Under the pieces are notes generated by a model. It saw only the letters and a program-made list of their open reading frames with translations, had not been told where the DNA came from and searched no databases. A program made the position numbers and the translations under genes. From G965207345 sp965207345 (GTDB taxonomy: Bacteria; Pseudomonadota; Gammaproteobacteria; PS1; Pseudothioglobaceae): a stretch of 64,000 bases of DNA. The stretch lies in NCBI GenBank assembly GCA_965207345.1, contig OZ242280.1:496001-560000 (forward strand), in the 5' to 3' direction. The first letter of the stretch is position 1; each line of letters begins with the position of its first letter. This document shows positions 17,728 to 26,325 of the stretch, in pieces.

Positions 17728-18537
17728 ATGCTAAACACCAAAATCCCTATTACTATTATTAGCCTAGCAAAAGATGAAAAAAGAAGAAGACGTATTGTAC
17801 AGCAATGTAAAACACTCGGGCTAAACTATAAATTATTTGACGCAATTGATGGTAATACTTTAACACAGGCAGAACTTGATAAAGTTTATGCAGAAAAAAA
17901 TACTATCTCTGCTATAGGCAGAAGGCTATCACGCGGTGAAATAGGTTGTGCACTTAGTCATCTTAGTGTTTATAAGCAAATGCTTAGTGAAAACATTAAA
18001 ATAATGATTATTTTAGAAGATGATGCCATTCTTAGCCCAAAATTTAAAGAAGCGCTACAAATCATTGATTATTTACCAAAAAATTGGGAAATATTGTTTT
18101 TGGGTTATACTTGTTATGGTAACCATTTTTGGTATAAATTACCTATCAAAATACCAAAATTAAAATGGCGTATTGCTAAAGTTACTGATTCATGTCGGCG
18201 CACACATGCTTATGTTATTAGGCAAAGCACCGCCAAAAAAATATTAACACGCACAAAAAAGCTATGCCAGCCAATTGATTATTACACAGGTAATTCTAAA
18301 GAAATAAATTTGTTCTTAATAGTGCCCCCGTGTAGTGAACAGTCCACAGAAGGCATTGAGAATAGCAATATACAAAAAGGACGAGAGGAAATGTGTAATA
18401 CGGCTAATATACCTCAGCAAAATCATGTCAGCATAATATGCACGCCACTAAAATATTTTAAACACACTATGGCTTTTTTTGCCATCAGAAAATACTGTTA
18501 TATACTCAAAGAGTATTTTATGCTAATTAAAAAGTAA
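17728..18537 (+). CDS. Family 25 glycosyltransferase, tandem copy 1 (LPS type)
   Basis: This 269-residue protein is of the GT25 family of lipooligosaccharide glycosyltransferases. It has PITIISLAKDEKRRRRI at the start, FDAIDGNTL near residue 38, RRLSRGEIGCALSHLSVYKQ near 68 and the acidic LEDDAIL near 99. It is the first of three tandem copies. The first 130 residues match copies 2 and 3 almost exactly. A central block (about residues 150-210, including RRTHAYVIRQSTAKK and YYTGNSKEIN) differs. The last 60 residues again equal copy 2. Start is ATG at 17728, with TTG one codon before. The mosaic suggests acceptor-site variation. Confidence 0.88.
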   Translation: MLNTKIPITIISLAKDEKRRRRIVQQCKTLGLNYKLFDAIDGNTLTQAELDKVYAEKNTISAIGRRLSRGEIGCALSHLSVYKQMLSENIKIMIILEDDAILSPKFKEALQIIDYLPKNWEILFLGYTCYGNHFWYKLPIKIPKLKWRIAKVTDSCRRTHAYVIRQSTAKKILTRTKKLCQPIDYYTGNSKEINLFLIVPPCSEQSTEGIENSNIQKGREEMCNTANIPQQNHVSIICTPLKYFKHTMAFFAIRKYCYILKEYFMLIKK

Positions 18538-20127
18538 ATATTTATATCGTAAAAAATGGATACTAAACATAATTCATATTAAACTAAATACTTTGAAAAA
18601 TTTTAAAATTAAATTTTTAAACACAATTTTTATTTATATTTACACGCAATGCAAGGCACCAAAATCCCTATTACTATTATTAGCCTGGCAAAAGATGAAA
18701 AAAGAAGAAGACGTATTGTACAGCAATGTAAAACACTCGGGCTAAACTATAAATTATTTGACGCAATTGATGGTAATACTTTAACACAGGCAGAACTTGA
18801 TAAAGTTTATGCAGAAAAAAATACTATCTCTGCTATAGGCAGAAGGCTATCACGCGGTGAAATAGGTTGTGCACTTAGTCATCTTAGTGTTTATAAGCAA
18901 ATGCTTAGTGAAAACATTAAAATAATGATTATTTTAGAAGATGATGCCATTCTTAGCCCAAAATTTAAAGAAGCACTACAAATCATTGATTATTTACCAA
19001 AAAATTGGGAGATATTGCTTTTGGGTTATATTTGTTATGGTAACCATTTTTGGTATAAATTACCTATCAAAATACCAAAATTAAAATGGCGTATTGCTAA
19101 AGCTATTGGTGTATGTTACTGCACACATGCTTATATTATTAGACAAGACACTGCCAAGAAAATATTAACACGCACAAAAAAGCTGTGCCAACCAATTGAT
19201 TCTTATACAGGTGATTTTACGGCAATTAATTTGTTCTTAATGGTGCCCACATGTGTAGTGGATAAACGAGACATTGAGAATAGCAATATACAAAAAGGAC
19301 GAGAGGAAATGTGTAATACGGCTAATATACCTCAGCAAAATCATGTCAGCATAATATGCACGCCACTAAAATATTTTAAACACACTATGGCTTTTTTTGC
19401 CATCAGAAAATACTGTTATATACTCAAAGAGTATTTTATGCTAATTAAAAAGTAAATATTTATATCGTAAAAAATGGATACTAAACATAATTCATATTAA
19501 ACTAAATACTTTGAAAAATTTTAAAATTAAATTTTTAAACACAATTTTTATTTATATTTACACGCAATGCAAGGCACCAAAATCCCTATTACTATTATTA
19601 GCCTGGCAAAAGATGAAAAAAGAAGAAGACGTATTGTACAGCAATGTAAAACACTCGGGCTAAACTATAAATTATTTGACGCAATTGATGGTAATACTTT
19701 AACACAGGCAGAACTTGATAAAGTTTATGCAGAAAAAAATACTATCTCTGCTATAGGCAGAAGGCTATCACGCGGTGAAATAGGTTGTGCACTTAGTCAT
19801 CTTAGTGTTTATAAGCAAATGCTTAGTGAAAACATTAAAATAATGATTATTTTAGAAGATGATGCCATTCTTAGCCCAAAATTTAAAGAAGCACTACAAA
19901 TCATTGATTATTTACCAAAAAATTGGGAGATATTGCTTTTGGGTTATATTTGTTATGGTAACCATTTTTGGTATAAATTACCTATCAAAATACCAAAATT
20001 AAAATGGCGTATTGCTAAAGCTATTGGTGTATGTTACTGCACACATGCTTATATTATTAGACAAGACACTGCCAAGAAAATATTAACACGCACAAAAAAG
20101 CTGTGCCAACCAATTGATTCTTATACA
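18354..20127 (+). repeat. Two 856-bp direct repeats, apparently identical, 918 bp apart
   Basis: The block 18354-19209 recurs at 19272-20127 with no difference that I could see. It starts in the last fifth of glycosyltransferase copy 1 (CATTGAGAAT), spans the 111-base intergenic region, and covers the first three quarters of copy 2. The second unit does the same for copies 2 and 3. Such long identity implies recent duplication or gene conversion. Recombination between the units would add or remove 918 bp and one gene copy. The identity was judged by eye, and an assembly artefact should be excluded. Confidence 0.85.
18649..19455 (+). CDS. Family 25 glycosyltransferase, tandem copy 2 (LPS type)
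   Basis: This is the second GT25 copy, 268 residues, starting MQGTKIPITIIS. It shares its first three quarters with copy 3 and its last 60 residues with copy 1, and so appears to be a hybrid of its two neighbours. It carries LEDDAIL and the family landmarks RGEIGCALSH and THAYIIRQDTAKK. Only a short stretch (about residues 190-205, SYTGDFTAINLFLMVPTCVV) is its own. No Shine-Dalgarno sequence is visible upstream. A changed acceptor preference relative to its neighbours is an inference from where the differences lie. Confidence 0.88.
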   Translation: MQGTKIPITIISLAKDEKRRRRIVQQCKTLGLNYKLFDAIDGNTLTQAELDKVYAEKNTISAIGRRLSRGEIGCALSHLSVYKQMLSENIKIMIILEDDAILSPKFKEALQIIDYLPKNWEILLLGYICYGNHFWYKLPIKIPKLKWRIAKAIGVCYCTHAYIIRQDTAKKILTRTKKLCQPIDSYTGDFTAINLFLMVPTCVVDKRDIENSNIQKGREEMCNTANIPQQNHVSIICTPLKYFKHTMAFFAIRKYCYILKEYFMLIKK

Positions 20128-20403
20128 AATGACTGGAGAAGGATTGGTGTATTACTCATGATGCCTAAATGTGTGACGGGCAACGTGCAGTTTACTGATG
20201 AAAGTAATCTGCACAGAGAAAGAATGCAATTATCTAAAACAATATATTTAGCAAAATATAATATTGCTATGCGTTTTATAATACGACCATACAATTATTT
20301 AATAAGTACTAATACGCATTATATGCCGCTGAAGTTTTACTATGCTATACGCACGTTCCTAAAAAAAATATTAAACTTGGGTAAGCCTCAATCTAAATTT
20401 TAA
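19567..20403 (+). CDS. Family 25 glycosyltransferase, tandem copy 3 (LPS type)
   Basis: The third GT25 copy is 278 residues long. It equals copy 2 up to SYT at about residue 187 and then has an unrelated, longer and more basic tail. That tail includes NDWRRIGVLLMMPKCV, many Tyr and Lys residues, and ends NLGKPQSKF. The catalytic half is unchanged (LEDDAIL, RGEIGCALSH). This tail may be the ancestral end of the array, with copies 1 and 2 created by duplication. The basic C-terminus may help hold the enzyme at the inner membrane, as in other lipooligosaccharide glycosyltransferases. Confidence 0.87.
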   Translation: MQGTKIPITIISLAKDEKRRRRIVQQCKTLGLNYKLFDAIDGNTLTQAELDKVYAEKNTISAIGRRLSRGEIGCALSHLSVYKQMLSENIKIMIILEDDAILSPKFKEALQIIDYLPKNWEILLLGYICYGNHFWYKLPIKIPKLKWRIAKAIGVCYCTHAYIIRQDTAKKILTRTKKLCQPIDSYTNDWRRIGVLLMMPKCVTGNVQFTDESNLHRERMQLSKTIYLAKYNIAMRFIIRPYNYLISTNTHYMPLKFYYAIRTFLKKILNLGKPQSKF

Positions 20404-20506
20404 CGTAAAAATTACCCGTATTCTTTGCTAAGAATGCTTAAAAAAGAATTAATAAGATTTTCAAAAATTAAAAAATAGCTGCCCAGCCACATTTAATATT
20501 TGCCCT

Positions 20507-23059
20507 TTATTCTATACGGCAAAATGGAGAAAGTTGGCAATGATCACAAGCCTTAGCACTAGGTGCTACTGTTGCTCTGCCCTGTTGAAATGCTAAACTT
20601 GTTGCGTTTAATTCTGTGCGCCAAAATGTAATAATTTCCTCATAACTATTATTTTTTTTGCTATTTACTATACCATCTATTCTTTCATTTACGTAGCCAA
20701 CATAGCAGATGCCATCCGTTCTTAAGCCAACAAATGCTACGCCGTCAATAAGACTATTCAATGCATAAATGGGGAGTTGTGCTTCACTAATAATGCCGCC
20801 CATGGTGCGAGATGAGATGGCGCAATTTATTAAAGAAACTTTACTCGTTTTATAATCAAAAATGATATTTGCACCATTTTCCTGTTCATCTACTCTATCT
20901 AGACGTATATCAAAAATTAAACCATTGATATTAACTGTTTGCTTTTTCTCCAAAGCGATAACACGAAATGGTGTGCGCATTAATTCTTTTTCAAAATAAG
21001 CGCACAAAATACTGCGCATTCTATTTTTTTCTAATTGCTCAAAAGTATTAGTTTTATTTGAAAAAATATGCCTAATATGCTTATCAACTAAAGATTGTAA
21101 TTTATTTTTATACTCCGCTAGCACACTTGAATTTTTAACCTCTCTCCACAAACTCTCTAGCGTGTGGTGCATTAAAATTCCTTTATCAATTGGACTTAGA
21201 CCTATATACACTGGTGTCATTCTAGGGATATTAAGCCGGTGTGCAAAACCTTTAAATGCACACTCTGCCTGCGCGCTCAATACATTCACGCCATATTTAA
21301 TGTGTTTATAAATTAGTTTAGGTGCCTTATCGTCTGGGAGAATGTCAAATAAATTTTTTGCAAAATTATTTACATATTTTTGCGTATTTTTTGCAAAATT
21401 TGGCACATCCGGGCAATTTTCAAAACGAACCAGCGGCGAAGGCTGCTGAATTTTATTTTCGCTAAATAACGCATAACTCACGATAATATCATGCGTTGAT
21501 GTCATAAAATCATCCAATATTAACTGTGCATCTCTTGTTAATAGCTTGTAGTCACTTTTTGGCAGTTTATAGGCCCTAGCAATGTGCCTATCAATAAAAC
21601 GCGGAAAATTGAGTTTACCTGGCAAAAAATCATCAGTTACTTGCGTTATCCACATCTTATCAAAGTAAACACCTATTGCTTCTTTTGGCGTTAAAATATG
21701 GATGCTTACTGATCCTTCTTCAGGTGCAAAAATTGTTATAGATAATAATTGCTGCCAATCATGGAGTGCACCCTCAAAATCAGATACTGACTTGATAATT
21801 TCTAAGGTATTAAATGTCAGTTGTGCTTCTTGCCACTTACTAAATATTTGATATTCGGTGCTAGAAAGCCTTATTTGCGACAACCATCCCCAATAATTTA
21901 AAATTGCAATAAAATTATCGTTATGCGCTCCATACGAATGCGTATTTTCAAAATCAAGTGTGCTTATAAACTTGCTAAACCCTAAAAGGAGTTTTGCCAG
22001 TATTTTGCAAGGAGTCGCGTTTAAGGTATGTTGTACTTTTTTTATATTTAAAAAAACTTGAGGATGTTGAGACTGCAAATAAATATCAAAAGCAAATCGT
22101 GCATTCAGCTCTTCCTTTGCGCCTTTTATGTAGGGAGAACATAATAGGCTACTAAAAAGTTGAGGTGATATTTTTCCCTGAAACCACTGCAAACTAAAAT
22201 ATAAAACATCTAGTGCGCCCGCAACTAATCCATATTCATTAAGTGGTTTTCCAAGTGAGATATGATACGGTTTTTGCCAATTTTCCAATATATCTTTATG
22301 CTCAAAAAATACATCATCTAGTATACGCACTACTTGCTTTTTTCTTTGGGCTAAGTTTGGAATAACTACAGCAATTTGCGTATTTGGATTAAAATCGTAG
22401 TGCGCTTTTGCTAAACGCGCCGTAGCAAATAATTCTTCACTAATATGAGTAAATATTTTATTTTGATAATTTATATTTTTTTTCACTTGCAACTTTGGTA
22501 GTGCTTGTGCACCTACTTTTTTTAAAAAAAGTTTTTGTTCTGGTGTTAAAACATTAAACCCATAATAATAAACCGCTGTAAACGGTAGCAATATCTCTTG
22601 GTGTATCACACGGCGTATTATTTCAAACTCATCGCATAAATTATTTGCACTTAAAAAATTTTGATATGCTTTGATACAGTGAACAAAGCGTTGATTTTTA
22701 GCATAATTTAGTTTTAGGAGTATTTTTTCTAAAATTAGAAAACGTTGCGCTAATTGATATTCTCCTTGCACTGAAATAGTAAGTTTATGTTGAGCAGAGA
22801 ATTTTTTTCTGCCTAAAAGCCTGGACCACAGAAAAAATTGTTGCGCCTTGGTTAATAATATTGTCTTTGAGTGTAAATCAAATCTTTGCCAAACAAATGT
22901 GATAAATGTTTGCCAAGAAAGTATTTTTGGCATCTCACAAACCATATTTTTTTCTTTAAGATGTTGTTCTTGATAAGCAAGCTTTAAAGCGCGCGCTTGT
23001 CTTTTTGACGCACTAATAATAATATCAGAGGCACAAGTATTATACAATGTTGTCAGCAT
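20507..23059 (-). CDS. Probable DNA repair nuclease, AddB-like (PD-(D/E)XK with Fe-S cluster)
   Basis: This 850-residue protein matches the proteobacterial family often called probable DNA repair protein. It pairs a degenerate UvrD-like helicase body with a C-terminal RecB-type nuclease. The nuclease motif is seen as FDIRLDRVDEQ followed by IIFDYKTSKVS near residue 745. The Cys residues of an Fe-S cluster are present, one in QAECAFKG and three in the final CDHCQLSPFC. The AddA/RecB-like helicase gene that usually sits beside it is absent here, since its neighbours are glycosyltransferase genes and hslV. I prefer the ATG at 23059 over the TTG at 23080. Confidence 0.82.
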   Translation of the reverse strand: MLTTLYNTCASDIIISASKRQARALKLAYQEQHLKEKNMVCEMPKILSWQTFITFVWQRFDLHSKTILLTKAQQFFLWSRLLGRKKFSAQHKLTISVQGEYQLAQRFLILEKILLKLNYAKNQRFVHCIKAYQNFLSANNLCDEFEIIRRVIHQEILLPFTAVYYYGFNVLTPEQKLFLKKVGAQALPKLQVKKNINYQNKIFTHISEELFATARLAKAHYDFNPNTQIAVVIPNLAQRKKQVVRILDDVFFEHKDILENWQKPYHISLGKPLNEYGLVAGALDVLYFSLQWFQGKISPQLFSSLLCSPYIKGAKEELNARFAFDIYLQSQHPQVFLNIKKVQHTLNATPCKILAKLLLGFSKFISTLDFENTHSYGAHNDNFIAILNYWGWLSQIRLSSTEYQIFSKWQEAQLTFNTLEIIKSVSDFEGALHDWQQLLSITIFAPEEGSVSIHILTPKEAIGVYFDKMWITQVTDDFLPGKLNFPRFIDRHIARAYKLPKSDYKLLTRDAQLILDDFMTSTHDIIVSYALFSENKIQQPSPLVRFENCPDVPNFAKNTQKYVNNFAKNLFDILPDDKAPKLIYKHIKYGVNVLSAQAECAFKGFAHRLNIPRMTPVYIGLSPIDKGILMHHTLESLWREVKNSSVLAEYKNKLQSLVDKHIRHIFSNKTNTFEQLEKNRMRSILCAYFEKELMRTPFRVIALEKKQTVNINGLIFDIRLDRVDEQENGANIIFDYKTSKVSLINCAISSRTMGGIISEAQLPIYALNSLIDGVAFVGLRTDGICYVGYVNERIDGIVNSKKNNSYEEIITFWRTELNATSLAFQQGRATVAPSAKACDHCQLSPFCRIE

Positions 23060-23127
23060 AAAAGATATAATACCACGCAAAATTTAATGCGCTTAAAAAT
23101 TTAATATAACTTAATAAAAAATTAAAT

Positions 23128-23670
23128 ATGCAGCAATTTAGTGGCACAACCATTTTATCAGTGCGCCGAGATGATAGGGTTGTCATTGGCGGTGATGGTC
23201 AGGTTTCACTAGGGAATATAATCATTAAAGGTAATGCCAAAAAAGTGCGTCGTCTTTATCACAATAATGTTTTAGCTGGTTTTGCAGGCGGTACTGCCGA
23301 TGCTTTTACGCTCTTTGAGCGCTTTGAAGCAAAGTTAGAAAATTTTGATGGGCAACTAGTGCGTGCTGCGGTAGAAATGGCAAAAGAATGGCGCACTGAT
23401 AAAGCGCTAAGGCAGCTAGAGGCGCTACTACTTGTTGCAGATAAAAAAACCTCGCTGATGATTTCAGGAAGTGGCGATGTGGTTGAACCCGAGTATCCAC
23501 TTATGGCAATTGGCTCAGGCGGGCATTTTGCAGAAGCAGCGGCAAGAGCGCTGATAGATAATACAAAATTAGATGCGTATCATATTGTCAAAAAAAGTCT
23601 ACAAATCGCAGCAGATATTTGCATTTATACTAACGGCGCACTTACAATTGAAACACTTAATCTCAATTAA
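23128..23670 (+). CDS. hslV: ATP-dependent protease peptidase subunit HslV
   Basis: HslV is the proteasome-like peptidase of the HslUV heat-shock protease. The sequence begins MQQFSG and then TTILSVRRDD. In family members of this form, cleavage after the Gly exposes the catalytic Thr, here Thr7. GDGQVSLGN, the KKVRR segment, GFAGGTADAFTLFERFE and AIGSGG confirm the family, and 180 residues is normal. It needs the ATPase HslU, whose gene almost always follows at once. Here a convergent engB overlaps the hslV stop by four bases and no hslU is in the window. Confidence 0.95.
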   Translation: MQQFSGTTILSVRRDDRVVIGGDGQVSLGNIIIKGNAKKVRRLYHNNVLAGFAGGTADAFTLFERFEAKLENFDGQLVRAAVEMAKEWRTDKALRQLEALLLVADKKTSLMISGSGDVVEPEYPLMAIGSGGHFAEAAARALIDNTKLDAYHIVKKSLQIAADICIYTNGALTIETLNLN

Positions 23671-24269
23671 ATTCTGCAAAGAAAAATATCCAATTTCTCC
23701 CAAGCTAAATCAATATTGTGACGATTGACTGCAGAAAAGGTTTGCACACTCATAAAATTATATGCACTCAATTTTTTTACCACTTCCTTTTTAGCACAGG
23801 CAGTTTTATGTGTATTTAGTTTGTCTGCTTTAGTGAGTAAAATATGCACGGGTACTTGATGTTTACTGCAAAAATAAAGCATTTTTTCATCAAATTTTTT
23901 TAGTGGATGGCGAATATCCATCATAAGCATTAAGCCGCTTAGGGACGAACGCTCAGCAAAATATGCGCCTATTTCTTGATGCCATTTTTTTTTGAGTGCG
24001 CTCGGCACACGCGTATAACCATAGCCTGGTAAATCTACTAAACGTCTATTCTTATCTAATTCAAAAAATACTAAATGTCTTGTTCTGCCAGGAGTTTTAC
24101 TGACTTTTGCTAACTTTTTCTGCTGTGTAATTGCATTGATAGCGCTTGACTTTCCTGCATTAGAGCACCCAGCAAACGCAACTTCAAACCCTGAGTCAGT
24201 TGGGCAACTGCTTGCCTTTGGTGTGCTTAACTTAAATCGCGCCTGCTGGTAAAAGCTATGTATTTTCAT
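23667..24269 (-). CDS. engB: Ribosome biogenesis GTP-binding protein EngB (YihA/YsxC)
   Basis: EngB is a small GTPase that assists late assembly of the large ribosomal subunit. Motifs in order are the P-loop AGCSNAGKSS near residue 33, the switch region TPGRTRHLVFFEL, G3 VDLPGYGYTRV near 77, and G4 LTKADK near 144. Length is 200 residues, normal for the family. Its start is ATG at 24269. Its stop overlaps that of hslV tail to tail, so the two genes are separately transcribed. Confidence 0.95.
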   Translation of the reverse strand: MKIHSFYQQARFKLSTPKASSCPTDSGFEVAFAGCSNAGKSSAINAITQQKKLAKVSKTPGRTRHLVFFELDKNRRLVDLPGYGYTRVPSALKKKWHQEIGAYFAERSSLSGLMLMMDIRHPLKKFDEKMLYFCSKHQVPVHILLTKADKLNTHKTACAKKEVVKKLSAYNFMSVQTFSAVNRHNIDLAWEKLDIFLCRI

Positions 24270-24631
24270 TTTTGGTTTATTTTAAAACATTCTAATATAG
24301 AAATAGAAGGATGATAAGATAGCAAGTTTATTTAATGGTATATATTTTTGTTAACATATTCAAGTAATGGCGCTGAAAACTAACTTATTGGGGGAAGTAT
24401 CACTGTTGCAACTTAGATAAATAACTGTATAAATTCAAAAATATCAAATCATTACCTATTTAACAATCTATATTAATGATAAAAATTCTTTAATTCTAAA
24501 GGAAAAAATCAAGTATATTTAACAAATATTTCTATTTAATATTGATTAAATATACAATTTGCATCAAACCATTACCTATTTTGTAAATTAATTATTAAAG
24601 AAATCTATGAGAATAATTAAAAGAATAAAGG
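24270..24631. repeat. Gene-free AT-rich region with a 19-bp direct repeat and an inverted repeat
   Basis: This 362-base stretch holds no gene. It contains ATCAAATCATTACCTATTT at 24443-24461 and again, with one change, at 24563-24581, exactly 120 bases apart. Between them lie GTATATTTAA (24513-24522) and TTAAATATAC (24546-24555), a 10-base inverted repeat. The arrangement sits just before the Sel1-like gene and could be regulatory or a remnant of a small mobile element. No promoter is certain. Confidence 0.5.
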
Positions 24632-25522
24632 ATGAAAAAAATATTATTATTACTAACTTTATTTCTTAGTTTCACTGCTACTGCTACTGAGGATATTCAG
24701 TTATTAGAAAAATCTTGTGTTGATGGTAATAGTGATCATTGCCTTGCTCTTGGGTTTTTATATGAAAAAGGTCAAGGAACTCAGCAAAGCTATATTAAAG
24801 CAAAAGAATATTATGAGAAGGCTTGTATATTAGAAGATGCTAGAGGTTGTTTTAATCTTGGGATTTTATATGGTAAAGGTCAAGGAATGAAGCAAAATTA
24901 TTTTAAAGCAAAAGAATATTATGAGAAGGCTTGTGTACTAGAATTTGCTCTAGGTTGTAATAATTTTGGGGCTTTATATCAAGAAGGTCAAGGAGTTCAG
25001 CAAAGCTATATTAAAGCAAAAGAATATTATGAGAAGGCTTGCGCTTTAGAAATGCTGAATGCTTGGAAATTTATATGCACAAGGTCAAGGAGTTGGGCAA
25101 AGCTATATTAAAGCAAAAGAATATTATGAGAAGGCTTGTGCCTTAGAAGTAGCTAACGGTTGTTTTAATCTTGGGATTTTATATGGTAAAGGTCAAGGAA
25201 TGAAGCAAAGCTATATTAAAGCAAAAGAATATTATGAGAAGGCTTGTGTTTAGAATATGCTCTAGGTTGTAATAATCTTGGGGTTTTATATACTAAAGGT
25301 CAAGGAACTCAGCAAAGCTATATTAAAGCAAAAGAATATTATAAGAAGGCTTGTGCTTTAGAAAATGCTGAAGGTTGTTATAATCTTGGGGTTTTATATG
25401 AAGAAGGTCAAGGAGTGAAGCAAAATAAAACCAAAGCAAAAGAGCTATATGGTAAAGCCTGTGATTTAAAATTGCAGTTAGGTTGTAATAACTATAAAAA
25501 ACTTAATGAAGCAAGGTTTTAA
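24632..25522 (+). pseudogene. Secreted Sel1/Hcp-like repeat protein, broken by two frameshifts
   Basis: A signal peptide (residues 1-18) leads into seven 36-residue Sel1-like repeats. Paired Cys residues occur in each, in the pattern C-x-L-E-x-A-x-G-C-x-N-L-G-x-L-Y-x-x-G-x-G, as in the Hcp family of secreted cysteine-rich proteins. Such proteins often act in envelope stress or host contact. The frame breaks in repeat 4 (near 25050, where about ten bases are missing compared with the other units) and again near 25250 (one base missing in GCTTGTG-C-TTTAGAA). Each unit is 108 bases and very similar to its neighbours, so slippage or recombination may be frequent. Whether any full-length form is made is unknown. 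Confidence 0.85.
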
Positions 25523-26225
25523 CTATAAAGGCAACTATGTTATTATTTTAAAAACCTGGCAATAAAGCATGGCTTAACTCTAAAAAATAATTAGGGAATA
25601 TGCCAATAATAATAATTAACAGCGTATTAATAATGTAAGCCTTAATTTAATTTGTAAAATTTGATTTTAAAATACTTTTAATTACTTCTTATTAACTATT
25701 TTAATGCCCGTTAAATATCTATTATAAGGTTTATTTCACTGTGAAAATTAGTTAAGCACATAGGATATTTACTAGTTAATTTGCATTACTGATAACTGTG
25801 AGCCTTGCTACTACTTTAGCGCAGTAAATCATTATATGTGGTTTTCCCGTACTTAGTTGCTTTTTGCAACTATCTCAATTTATTAAAATATATAAAAGTT
25901 AAAAGGTTAAAACCTTAAACTAAGAAAAAATACTGCGAATAGGTAAGCTTACTAAATTACTTAGCTATATACACACGCCAAAGCATCAATGATGAATACT
26001 CACTACGGGTGCTTTAATTGCATACTATGAGATAAATTTATCAATCACTGCGAATATGATTTAATTGATAGTGATTTACTTAATGAAAGCTAGTTAATTA
26101 TTTGTTTTAATGTAATGCTAAAGATTATATGATGCATTAGGGTAAATAGCACCTTTAAGTATATTAAAATGAATGAAGATAAATAATAGAGAAAAGTGTA
26201 ATAAGGGGTGGAGGTGCAATATAAT
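25523..26225. other. About 700 bases with no recognisable gene
   Basis: I see no gene, RNA gene or mobile element here. The sequence is very AT-rich. It contains one short stem-loop at 25855-25871 (AGTTGC, five T, GCAACT) and a looser inverted repeat at 26043-26076 (AATCACT and AGTGATT). A small RNA cannot be ruled out from sequence alone. The right end carries the promoter and 5' leader of the cold-shock gene. Confidence 0.4.
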
Positions 26226-26253
26226 TTGTGTTTAATAATTTTTAGGCTATAAT
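26226..26253 (+). promoter_or_regulatory. Putative promoter of the cold-shock gene
   Basis: TTGTGT at 26226-26231 and TATAAT at 26248-26253 are separated by 16 bases. Transcription would start near 26260 and give a leader of about 65 bases. The -35 box is weak at 3 of 6 matches. The -10 box and the flanking AGGC are shared with the sequence upstream of asd (AGGCTATAATA). Confidence 0.45.
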
Positions 26254-26325
26254 ACGCGGGATGCTTCTTTTTGAGGCAGTTGGTGCTTTGTTTTGAGGTG
26301 TCAAGAGTTTAAGCGGAGAATGATG

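Noticed and set aside
24632..25522. 108-bp repeats considered as a CRISPR-like array
   Set aside because: The repeats are contiguous coding units of a Sel1-like protein, with no spacers between them.
25855..25871. AGTTGC-TTTTT-GCAACT stem-loop as an intrinsic terminator
   Set aside because: It has no T-run after the stem and no gene directly upstream.
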